Source: Ruminococcus flavefaciens
Lineage (GTDB): Bacteria > Bacillota > Clostridia > Oscillospirales > Ruminococcaceae
Direction: 5' to 3'
NCBI GenBank assembly: GCA_902796705.1
Contig: CADBQF010000287.1
Coordinates: forward strand, 1 to 5,551
Length of the DNA stretch: 5,551 nucleotides
Positions 1-5,383 of the stretch are shown piece by piece. Every line of letters begins with the position of its first letter. Positions within the stretch are counted from its first letter, which is position 1. A model generated the notes under the pieces. The model was not told the origin of the DNA. It saw nothing but the letters and a program-made list of their open reading frames with translations, and ran no database searches. The position numbers were made by a program, and so were the translations under genes.

Positions 1-551
1 TCATCTCCGCATTCAGCGATGAGCTTTGCAGCGTAGCTGATATTGCCGCTTGCTTCCTTTACAGCGGCGATGTTCTTGTGCTTAGCAAGCTCCTTCATAG
101 TGCCTACTTCGATGCTCATGCCTGTACGTCCGGGGATATTGTAGAGGACGATCGGGATATTGACAGCATCGGCAATAGTTGTGAAATGTCTGATAAGACC
201 TTTCTGTGTGGTCTTGTTGTAGTAGGGAGTAACGAGGAGGAGAGCGTCTGCACCGACTTTTTCAGCTTCCTTTGAGAGTTCAACGGCATAGTTTGTATCG
301 TTGCTTCCTGTACCGGCGATAACGGGAACTCTGCCGGCAGCTTTTTCAACAGCGAAGCGGATACATTCGATATGCTCCTCGTCAGTCATAGTTGAAGCTT
401 CTCCGGTAGTGCCGCAGATAACTATGGCATCGGTCGAGTTGTTTATCTGGTCGTCGATGAGTCTTCCGAGTTCATCGTAATTGATAGAACCGTCGGCATT
501 CATAGGGGTGATTATAGCGATAGCCGCACCGGTAAATATTGTATTTTTCAT
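1..551 (-). CDS. dapA: 4-hydroxy-tetrahydrodipicolinate synthase (partial, C-terminus off left edge)
   Basis: DapA condenses pyruvate with aspartate-4-semialdehyde, the first committed step of lysine/diaminopimelate synthesis, in the cytoplasm. 183 complete codons are visible and the frame stays open to the left edge. The family is usually about 290-300 residues, so roughly the last 110 are missing. The product begins MKNTIFTGAAIAIITPMN. Visible family motifs are ICGTTGEAST, with the conserved Thr pair at 48-49; LYNIPGRTG, with the catalytic Tyr at 137; and VKEASGN, with the Schiff-base Lys at 165. These match E. coli Thr44/Thr45, Tyr133 and Lys161 with a constant offset of 4. The start is supported by an AAAGGAA ribosome site about 8 nt upstream (558-564, minus strand). 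It lies 120 bp downstream of asd on the same strand and probably shares its lysine-riboswitch-controlled transcript. Identification is firm. Confidence 0.95.
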   Translation of the reverse strand, partial: MKNTIFTGAAIAIITPMNADGSINYDELGRLIDDQINNSTDAIVICGTTGEASTMTDEEHIECIRFAVEKAAGRVPVIAGTGSNDTNYAVELSKEAEKVGADALLLVTPYYNKTTQKGLIRHFTTIADAVNIPIVLYNIPGRTGMSIEVGTMKELAKHKNIAAVKEASGNISYAAKLIAECGD

Positions 552-580
552 ATCGGTATTCCTTTCATAAAATATCATTT

Positions 581-639
581 GCAGAACGGGCGGTATTATC
601 CGCCCTGTAAGGAACGCCGCTGCCGGAGTTCCGTTCTGC
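581..639 (-). repeat. multi-branched inverted repeat in the asd-dapA intergenic region
   Basis: A perfect 9-bp outer stem (581-589 with 631-639, GCAGAACGG/CCGTTCTGC) encloses two smaller hairpins. The first is GGGCGG-TATTAT-CCGCCC at 588-605. The second is GGAAC at 611-615 with GTTCC at 628-632, extended by CCG/CGG (617-619 with 624-626) around a 4-nt loop. The inner stems share a few bases with the outer stem, so they compete at its base. The orientation is that of the asd-dapA transcript. No U-run follows, so it does not look like a standard terminator. Possible roles are mRNA processing or stability, or it may simply be a small dispersed palindrome. The function is unknown. Confidence 0.6.
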
Positions 640-641
640 TC

Positions 642-674
642 AATTATGAATTATGCATTATGAATTATGAATTA
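642..674. repeat. AATTATG heptamer tandem repeat overlapping the asd stop codon
   Basis: Four full 7-bp units and one partial unit run without gaps: AATTATG (642-648), AATTATG (649-655), CATTATG (656-662), AATTATG (663-669) and AATTA (670-674). The last three bases are the asd stop codon (TAA on the minus strand). This is simple AT-rich tandem sequence, not a CRISPR, because there are no spacers and the unit is far too short. It may be prone to slippage. No function is assigned. Confidence 0.85.
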
Positions 675-1751
675 GTCAAAGTATCCTTTGGCTGCAAGGA
701 GTTCAGCGAGGAGAACGCCGCCGCCTGCTGCACCTCTGAGAGTGTTGTGTGAAAGGCATACGAACTTGTAGTCGTACTGTGTATCTTCACGGAGACGGCC
801 TGTTGATACAGCCATACCGCCTTCGAGATTTCTGTCGAGCTTAGCCTGCGGGCGGTTGTCTTCCTCGAAGTAGTGAATGAACTGCTTGGGGGCACTCGGA
901 AGTTCGAGTTCCTGCGGAACGCCCTTGAATTCCTTCCAGAGCTGGAGTATCTCTTCCTTGGAGGGCTTGTTCTCGAAGCTTACGAATACAGCAGCCGTAT
1001 GACCGTCAGAAACAGGTACACGCAGACATTGTGTAGTAATGTTGGGTGAAGAAGCCTTTACTATCTGACCGTTCTCGATAGTACCCCATACCTTGAGCGG
1101 CTCCTGCTCGGACTTCTCCTCTTCGCCGCCGATGAACGGGATAAGGTTATCTACCATTTCAGGCCATGTCTCGAAGGTCTTGCCTGCTCCTGAGATAGCC
1201 TGGTATGTGCAGGCGAGGACGTTCTTCAGACCGAACTTTCTGAGCGGGTGGAGAGCCGGAACGTAGCTCTGGATAGAGCAGTTGGACTTGACAGCGATGA
1301 AGCCTCTCTTTGTGCCGAGACGCTTTCTCTGAGACTCGATGATCTCGATGTGGTCAGGGTTGATCTCCGGAACTACCATAGGAACGTCAGGAGTGAATCT
1401 GTGTGCGGAGTTGTTGGAAACGATCGGTTATTCAGCCTTTGCATAAGCCTCTTCAAGAGCCTTGATCTCGTCTTTCTTCATATCAACTGCACAGAAGCAG
1501 AAATCTACCATAGAAGCGATCTTCTCGATATCAGATGTAGCATCGAGGAGTACCATATCCTTCATAGCCTCCGGCATGGGAACAGCCATTTTCCAGCGGC
1601 TTCCTGCTGCCTGCTCGTATGTCTGACCTGCACTTCTCGGAGAAGCAGCGAGGACTTTTACATTGAACCACGGGTGATTTTCGAGCAGCGTAGCAAAACG
1701 CTGGCCTACCATACCCGTTGCACCGATGATACCTACATTGTACTGTTTCAT
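672..1751 (-). pseudogene. asd: Aspartate-semialdehyde dehydrogenase, interrupted by one in-frame TAA
   Basis: Asd reduces L-aspartyl-4-phosphate to aspartate-4-semialdehyde with NADPH, the branch point for lysine/DAP, threonine and methionine. The reading frame spans 360 codons, with one stop, TAA, at codon 108 (1428-1430) and no frame change on either side. The N-terminal part (1751-1431) starts [19 protein letters not shown], the NADP-binding glycine motif. After the stop the same frame continues directly with PIVSNNSAHR and PDVPMVVPEINP. It then has KSNCSIQ (catalytic Cys, full-frame residue 158), AISGAGKTF, and LRVPVSDGHTAAV (substrate Arg 244 and catalytic His 251). The length and motifs suit the USG-1/archaeal-fungal-like branch. 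The start has an AAGGAG site 8 nt upstream. A fragment from Met125 (1379) would lack the NADP-binding domain and has no ribosome site. It is either a fresh nonsense mutation, a sequence error or a read-through codon. The gene identity is firm but its functional state is not. Confidence 0.92.
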
Positions 1752-1780
1752 AATTGATTCTCCTTAATAAAAATTTACAC

Positions 1781-1810
1781 AAAAATAATAAAAACCGGTT
1801 GCAAACCGGC
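1781..1810 (-). terminator. Rho-independent attenuator of the lysine riboswitch
   Basis: On the minus strand, GCCGGUU (1810-1804), loop UGC (1803-1801) and AACCGGU (1800-1794) form a stem of 6 Watson-Crick pairs plus one closing G-U pair. A U-rich run, UUUUUAUUAUUUUU (1794-1781), follows immediately. It lies between the lysine aptamer and the asd start codon, about 30 nt ahead of the ATG. That is where a transcription-attenuating expression platform belongs. The 5' arm can instead pair with the 3' edge of the aptamer (1853-1861). Confidence 0.9.
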
Positions 1811-1861
1811 ACATCATACGTTATAATAGAAGTTGACATATCATTCAAGCGGTATGCCGAT
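1805..1861 (-). promoter_or_regulatory. Predicted antiterminator helix of the lysine riboswitch
   Basis: AUCGGCAUA (1861-1853, minus strand) can pair along all 9 positions with UGUGCCGGU (1813-1805), with two G-U wobbles. The first strand uses bases of the 3' side of aptamer helix P1 (1863-1859). The second uses the 5' arm of the terminator stem. The helix is therefore mutually exclusive with both ligand-stabilised P1 and the terminator, as expected for an OFF switch. It was derived by hand and not folded by software. Confidence 0.75.
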
Positions 1862-2018
1862 AGCTCTCCATCATTGTATGATGACAGTCACAGACCTGTT
1901 GAGCCGGTGACCAGAACAGACTTTACCGGAGACTGTCCTTCGGCGGCATTGCCTTTCGCTCTGCACGATAGGACTGGTAATCCCGTACAGAGGTAATCAT
2001 CGCAGCCGCACCTCTACC
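1859..2018 (-). promoter_or_regulatory. Lysine riboswitch (L-box) aptamer controlling asd-dapA
   Basis: The minus-strand leader has the conserved L-box blocks in order: GGUAGAGGUGCGGCUGCG at the 5' end, then AGAGCGAAAGGCAAUGCCGC, CGCCGAAGG, CUGUCAUCAU and AUGAUGGAGAGCUAUC. Five helices can be drawn by eye. P1 is GGUAG (2018-2014) with CUAUC (1863-1859). The long P2 arm has CUCUGUACG pairing over 9 bp with CGUGCAGAG. P3 is AGGACAG with CUGUUCU. P4 is GUCAC with GUGAC. P5 is CAUCAU (1883-1878) with AUGAUG (1874-1869). Bound lysine is known to stabilise P1 in this family. Here that would release the terminator at 1781-1810 and shut off asd and dapA. This element fills the otherwise gene-free stretch 1752-2116. 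Confidence 0.95.
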
Positions 2019-2027
2019 TTAGATATA

Positions 2028-2056
2028 ATAATATCACTTTAATTATGTTATGTCAA
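2028..2056 (-). promoter_or_regulatory. Strong vegetative (sigma-A type) promoter for the lysine operon
   Basis: On the minus strand a perfect -35 box TTGACA (2056-2051) is followed by a 17-nt spacer and a TATTAT -10 box (2033-2028). The predicted transcription start is near 2021, only a few bases before the first base of riboswitch helix P1 (2018). The promoter therefore fires directly into the aptamer. The spacing and near-consensus boxes make this a confident call. The start site itself is inferred. Confidence 0.9.
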
Positions 2057-2095
2057 TATCTTTTTTGAATTTTTTGCAGCCTGCGTGCTGTTATC

Positions 2096-2101
2096 AGGAG
2101 G
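2096..2101 (+). promoter_or_regulatory. queA ribosome binding site with unusually long spacing
   Basis: AGGAGG is a full Shine-Dalgarno core, but 15 nt separate it from the queA ATG at 2117, against the usual 5-10. The codon just before the ATG is TAA in the same frame, so the start cannot move upstream. The next possible start (TTG at 2123) would be farther still. A short stem (2076-2080 with 2087-2091) sits just upstream. Either the spacing is tolerated or folding of the A/T-rich spacer shortens it. Confidence 0.6.
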
Positions 2102-2116
2102 ATCAAACTTTTATAA

Positions 2117-3148
2117 ATGGAATTGCACAGATCAGACTTTTATTATGACCTGCCGGAGGAGCTAATCGCACAGACTCCGGCAGAACCGAGAAATTCTTCA
2201 CGTATGATGTGCGTTGACAGGAAAACAGGCGAAGTGACTCACGACCGTTTCTATAATCTATGCAGTCATCTCAGAGAAGGTGACTTGCTCGTGATGAATG
2301 ATTCGAGAGTCATTCCGGCAAGGCTGTACGGCGAAAAGGAGGGGACAGGCAGCTTTATAGAGTTCCTGCTCCTCGAACAGAAGGGCGATAAGGTCTGGGA
2401 GATAATCTGCCGCCCAGGAAAGAAGGCTAAGCCGGGAGTGAAGTTCTCTTTCGGCGGCGGAAGGCTGAAAGCCGAAGTCCTCGAAGTTAAGGACGACGGA
2501 AACCGCATCGTGAAATTCGACTGCGAGGGAAATTTCTTCACCGCCCTTGAAGATGTCGGACAGATGCCGCTCCCGCCCTACATAACCGCAAAGCTCGAAG
2601 ACAATGAACGCTATCAGACGGTCTATTCAAGGGAACTCGGCTCGGCGGCAGCACCTACAGCAGGACTGCACTTCACTCCGGAGATGCTCGATGACCTCCG
2701 CAGCCGTGGTATAAAGACGGCATTCGTGACGCTCCACGTCGGACTTGGCACGTTTCGTCCGGTAAAGGAGGAGAACGTCCTCGACCATAAGATGCACAGC
2801 GAGCATTATCATCTTCCGAAAGAAACTGCCGACCTCATCAACGAGACAAAGAAGAACGGCGGCAGAGTCATCGCAGTCGGCACTACTACCTGCCGCACGC
2901 TGGAGAGCGTTGCATCGTTTTACGGCGATATATCGGAGCATGAGGGATATACGGATATATTCATCTATCCGTCGTATGAATTCAAGTGCATAGACGGACT
3001 TATAACGAATTTTCATCTTCCGGAGAGTACGCTCATAATGCTCGTATCGGCATTTATGGGGTATGAGAATACGATGAACGCATACAGGACGGCAGTTGAG
3101 GAGAGGTACAGGTTTTTCAGTTTCGGTGACTGTATGTGCATTTTATAA
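2117..3148 (+). CDS. queA: tRNA preQ1(34) S-adenosylmethionine ribosyltransferase-isomerase
   Basis: QueA transfers and isomerises the ribosyl part of S-adenosylmethionine onto preQ1 at tRNA position 34, giving epoxyqueuosine, the step after Tgt. The 343-residue product is close to the family length (E. coli about 356). Family motifs appear in order: [11 protein letters not shown] (11-21), [13 protein letters not shown] (58-70), QMPLPPYI (149-156), [12 protein letters not shown] (176-187), [10 protein letters not shown] (207-216), MHSEHY (226-231), [10 protein letters not shown] (254-263), [17 protein letters not shown] (297-313) and [10 protein letters not shown] (331-340). Nothing is missing. 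The ATG is the first possible start, since an in-frame TAA precedes it directly. Its AGGAGG site is 15 nt away. It diverges from the lysine operon and leads a cluster ending in tgt, the partner enzyme. No convincing plus-strand promoter is visible in the 100 bp upstream. Confidence 0.96.
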   Translation: MELHRSDFYYDLPEELIAQTPAEPRNSSRMMCVDRKTGEVTHDRFYNLCSHLREGDLLVMNDSRVIPARLYGEKEGTGSFIEFLLLEQKGDKVWEIICRPGKKAKPGVKFSFGGGRLKAEVLEVKDDGNRIVKFDCEGNFFTALEDVGQMPLPPYITAKLEDNERYQTVYSRELGSAAAPTAGLHFTPEMLDDLRSRGIKTAFVTLHVGLGTFRPVKEENVLDHKMHSEHYHLPKETADLINETKKNGGRVIAVGTTTCRTLESVASFYGDISEHEGYTDIFIYPSYEFKCIDGLITNFHLPESTLIMLVSAFMGYENTMNAYRTAVEERYRFFSFGDCMCIL

Positions 3149-3224
3149 AAATAATGACGGCGAAGCAGCACTTTTCGGCATTCCGGAACTTCTCCCCGCA
3201 TTATGCTGACCTCCGCCCTGATCG

Positions 3225-3253
3225 TTTACATATAAAATATAACATTATTATAG
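3225..3253 (+). promoter_or_regulatory. Possible promoter upstream of the PAS-protein gene
   Basis: The 176-bp gap between queA and the PAS gene turns AT-rich around 3225-3270. TTTACA (3225-3230) with a 17-nt spacer leads to TTATAG (3248-3253). Alternatively TATTAT at 3246-3251 would give a 15-nt spacer. Neither is near-consensus. If real, the PAS, membrane and tgt genes could be transcribed separately from queA. No clear terminator is visible after queA, so read-through from queA is equally possible. Confidence 0.35.
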
Positions 3254-3324
3254 TGACATAATTATCCGTTCCGGAAGACCATTCCGTGAACGTCGGGGAA
3301 TACAGAAAGGGTTAAAAATAATTC

Positions 3325-3684
3325 ATGGACATCAGAGATCTTGTTAAAAGCTTCGTTGATTCTGACGAAAATCCTGTGGTCATGTGTGATCTTGATTACA
3401 GGATAGTCTATATGAATGCTGTCGCTGAAAAACGATACGGCAGCATCAATGGAAAAAATCTGGAGCTTTTTATGACAGAAGAAGCACTCACAAAACTTAA
3501 CATGACAATAGAATGGTTCAGAGAGGATAAGAAAAACAGTCGTGTGTTCGCTTTCCATGATGAACCGGAGAACGTTGACGTCTATATCGTCGCTCTGCGT
3601 GGCACAAAGGGCGATCTCTGCGGCTTTTCAAGTGTCCGCAGATCAAGGATCCCGGAAGACGGAAAGAATTACGACCTGAAATAA
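3325..3684 (+). CDS. Small stand-alone PAS-domain protein
   Basis: The 119-residue protein has no signal peptide or membrane segment and is probably cytoplasmic. Residues 16-39 (ENPVVMCDLDYRIVYMNAVAEKRYG) carry the PAS signature: a strand with a D-x-x-x-x-I turn, then the (V/Y)-x-N-x-A-x-E start of the first helix, with Asn31. G43 to F49 and the VFAF strand (74-77), followed by DVYIVALRGTKGDLCGF (85-101), fit the remaining sheet. There is no kinase, GGDEF, HTH or other output domain, so it would have to act through a partner or as a small-ligand binder. Whether it binds a cofactor cannot be told. An AAAGGG site lies 13 nt before the ATG, which is long. Its stop is 4 nt ahead of the membrane gene, so the two are probably co-translated. 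The PAS call is moderately sure; the function is unknown. Confidence 0.75.
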   Translation: MDIRDLVKSFVDSDENPVVMCDLDYRIVYMNAVAEKRYGSINGKNLELFMTEEALTKLNMTIEWFREDKKNSRVFAFHDEPENVDVYIVALRGTKGDLCGFSSVRRSRIPEDGKNYDLK

Positions 3685-3688
3685 ATTT

Positions 3689-4198
3689 ATGAAAAAGACT
3701 ATTATTGCAGATAATCTCATCTCGGCTGCCGTTTCAGCCGCAATGACCGCCGCAGGTGCTTACCGCCTGCACAAGTCCGCTGAGATGAGGGAAAAGATCA
3801 ACAGACTCTCCGAAAGGCTCTCGGAATACGGCGTTTCTGCCCCGAATAACGACACGGGCGGAGGCAGCTCCGTCGGAAGCTTTTCGGATATACTCGCAGG
3901 TTATATCCCGATGTATACCGGGATAGCTCTGTTCATAGCGGCAGCAGCGGCGTTTTTCCTGTGCGGAGTGAGATTCAGGAGGGACGGCTACAGAACGCTG
4001 ATGCTCATAGTTTACATAGCAATGGCGGCTTTCGGTGCGGTATATATCATTCTCTACGCCGGAGCAGGCAGCGAGGGACTTGACCATGCGGTGAGTGCCG
4101 GACTTCTCACGATACCGGCTTCTGCCGCCGGAACGGTGCTGACGCTGAAAATAACCGGCAAGTCCGGAAAAACTCAGACAAGGAGCGATTATGTTTAA
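3689..4198 (+). CDS. Unrecognised multi-pass membrane protein
   Basis: The 169-residue protein matches no family I recognise. Hydrophobic segments lie at about 8-25, 69-95, 103-125 and 132-154, giving three or four membrane passes. Between the first and second is a charged, helix-forming stretch (about 28-47, HKSAEMREKINRLSERLSEYG) and then a Gly/Ser-rich linker (58-64). The C-terminus is basic and polar (KITGKSGKTQTRS). The ATG is 4 nt after the PAS-gene stop and has no good ribosome site of its own, which suggests translational coupling. Its last 8 nt overlap the tgt start through ATGTTTAA. The reading frame is supported by this tight packing on both sides and by its alternating hydrophobic pattern. 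Position suggests a link to the PAS protein or to tRNA modification, but nothing in the sequence proves one. Confidence 0.78.
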   Translation: MKKTIIADNLISAAVSAAMTAAGAYRLHKSAEMREKINRLSERLSEYGVSAPNNDTGGGSSVGSFSDILAGYIPMYTGIALFIAAAAAFFLCGVRFRRDGYRTLMLIVYIAMAAFGAVYIILYAGAGSEGLDHAVSAGLLTIPASAAGTVLTLKITGKSGKTQTRSDYV

Positions 4199-5321
4199 AT
4201 TAATAAAAAAAGACAAAAGAGCAAGACGTGGAACTTTTGAGACTGTCCACGGAACTTTCCAGACTCCGTGCTTCATGAACGTCGGCACGGCGGCGGCTAT
4301 AAAGGGAGGTATATCCTCTGTTGACCTGAAAGGGCTTAAAACTCAGGTAGAGCTTTGCAATACATATCACCTCCACCTGCGTCCGGGCGACCATATCATC
4401 AGGCAGGTCGGCGGTCTGCATAAGTTCATGAACTGGGACAAGCCGATTCTCACCGACAGCGGCGGATTTCAGGTCTTCTCGCTCGCCAAGCTCAGGAAGA
4501 TAAAGGAGGAGGGCGTGTACTTCGCTTCACATATCGACGGAAGACGCATCTTCATGGGCCCGGAGGAGAGTATGCGGATACAGTCGAATCTCGGCTCTAC
4601 TATCGCTATGGCTTTTGATGAATGTGTCGAGAATCCGGCTCCTTACAAGTACGTTGCCGCTTCGACAGAGAGAACGACACGCTGGCTCTACCGCTGCAAG
4701 GACGAAATGGAAAGGCTCAACAGCCTCCCCGATACGATAAACAAGCATCAGATGCTATTCGGTATAAATCAGGGTTCAACTTACGATGACCTCCGCATAA
4801 AGCATATGGAAGATATAGCAAAACTCGACCTCGACGGCTATGCGATAGGCGGCCTTGCCGTCGGTGAAGCTACCGACGAGATGTACCGCATCATCGACGT
4901 GGTAGAACCTTTCATGCCGGAGCAGAAGCCACGCTACCTCATGGGTGTCGGCACTCCGTCAAATATTATCGAAGCCGTCGCAAGAGGCGTGGATATGTTC
5001 GACTGCGTTATGCCGAGCAGAAATGCACGCCACGCTACAGTTTTCACCTGGAGCGGCATCATGCACCTCGGAAATAAATGCTACGAGACAGACCTCCGCC
5101 CCGTTGACGAACAGTGCGACTGCCCGACCTGCCGTGAATTCAGCAGAGCCTATATCCGCCACCTCTTCAAAGCTAACGAACAGCTCGCCGGAAGACTCGC
5201 CGTGCAGCATAACCTCTATTTCTATAATACCCTCACCGAAAAGATACGTCAGGCTATCGATGAGGACAGGTTTGAGCAGTTCAGAGAAAAATATTCCACC
5301 CTCCTCGCCACAAGGATCTGA
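4191..5321 (+). CDS. tgt: tRNA-guanine(34) transglycosylase (queuine/preQ1 tRNA-ribosyltransferase)
   Basis: Tgt swaps guanine-34 for preQ1 in the GUN anticodons of Asp, Asn, His and Tyr tRNAs, supplying the substrate for QueA. At 376 residues it is full length (E. coli 375). Visible landmarks are LTDSGGFQVFSL (88-98, catalytic Asp89), FGINQGS (190-196), YAIGGLAVGE (217-226), the nucleophile Asp271 in MFDCVMPSRNARH (269-281), and the zinc site CDCPTC (Cys309, Cys311, Cys314) with His340. Relative to E. coli the late residues are shifted by 7. The start is fixed by an AAGGAG site (4180-4185) 5 nt before the ATG. It overlaps the upstream membrane gene by 8 nt, so translation is probably coupled. 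All catalytic and zinc residues are present, so the enzyme should be active. A large palindromic repeat begins 27 bp after its stop. Confidence 0.97.
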   Translation: MFKLIKKDKRARRGTFETVHGTFQTPCFMNVGTAAAIKGGISSVDLKGLKTQVELCNTYHLHLRPGDHIIRQVGGLHKFMNWDKPILTDSGGFQVFSLAKLRKIKEEGVYFASHIDGRRIFMGPEESMRIQSNLGSTIAMAFDECVENPAPYKYVAASTERTTRWLYRCKDEMERLNSLPDTINKHQMLFGINQGSTYDDLRIKHMEDIAKLDLDGYAIGGLAVGEATDEMYRIIDVVEPFMPEQKPRYLMGVGTPSNIIEAVARGVDMFDCVMPSRNARHATVFTWSGIMHLGNKCYETDLRPVDEQCDCPTCREFSRAYIRHLFKANEQLAGRLAVQHNLYFYNTLTEKIRQAIDEDRFEQFREKYSTLLATRI

Positions 5322-5348
5322 TTCCTGTATCGGGTGATGTGCTTTTTA

Positions 5349-5383
5349 TGGGGGAAACCCTTTTGGGAAAGGGTTCTCCCCCA
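5349..5383 (+). other. Terminal hairpin of the palindromic element, possible tgt transcript end
   Basis: TGGGGGA pairs with TCCCCCA (7 bp). Past one bulged C, AACCCTTT pairs with AAAGGGTT (8 bp) around a TGGG loop. This is a very stable stem 27 bp after the tgt stop and could end or protect the tgt message. No U-run follows on the plus strand (CACACCCCC comes next), so it is not a classic intrinsic terminator. It is also simply the end of the larger palindrome. Confidence 0.5.

Noticed and set aside
642..674. CRISPR-like array
   Set aside because: The units are 7 bp and abut without spacers, so this is a simple tandem repeat.
1379..1430. Frameshift or programmed slippage in asd
   Set aside because: Both halves of asd are in the same frame, so only the TAA codon itself breaks the gene; no slip is needed or helpful.
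1428..1430. Genetic code reassignment of TAA
   Set aside because: TAA ends asd itself, queA, the PAS gene and the membrane gene at sensible positions in this window.
1248..1757. 169-codon plus-strand open frame opposite asd
   Set aside because: It lies antisense to asd, has no ribosome site and no recognisable protein features, while the minus strand carries clear asd motifs throughout.
1754..1996. 80-codon plus-strand frame in the asd leader
   Set aside because: It is the reverse of the lysine riboswitch; base conservation there is explained by RNA structure.
2071..2116. preQ1 riboswitch ahead of queA
   Set aside because: A short stem exists (2076-2080 with 2087-2091), but the loop lacks the C-rich pseudoknot partner and no A-rich tail follows, so the preQ1-I pattern is absent.
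2627..3016. 129-codon minus-strand frame inside queA
   Set aside because: It is antisense to a fully conserved queA and shows no family features.
3149..3224. Intrinsic terminator after queA
   Set aside because: Short inverted pieces such as TTCCGGAA occur, but there is no stable stem followed by a U-run.
3734..4288. 184-codon minus-strand open frame opposite the membrane gene and tgt start
   Set aside because: It runs antisense across two plus-strand genes, has no domain-like sequence and no initiation signal. It is a by-product of GC-rich codon use.
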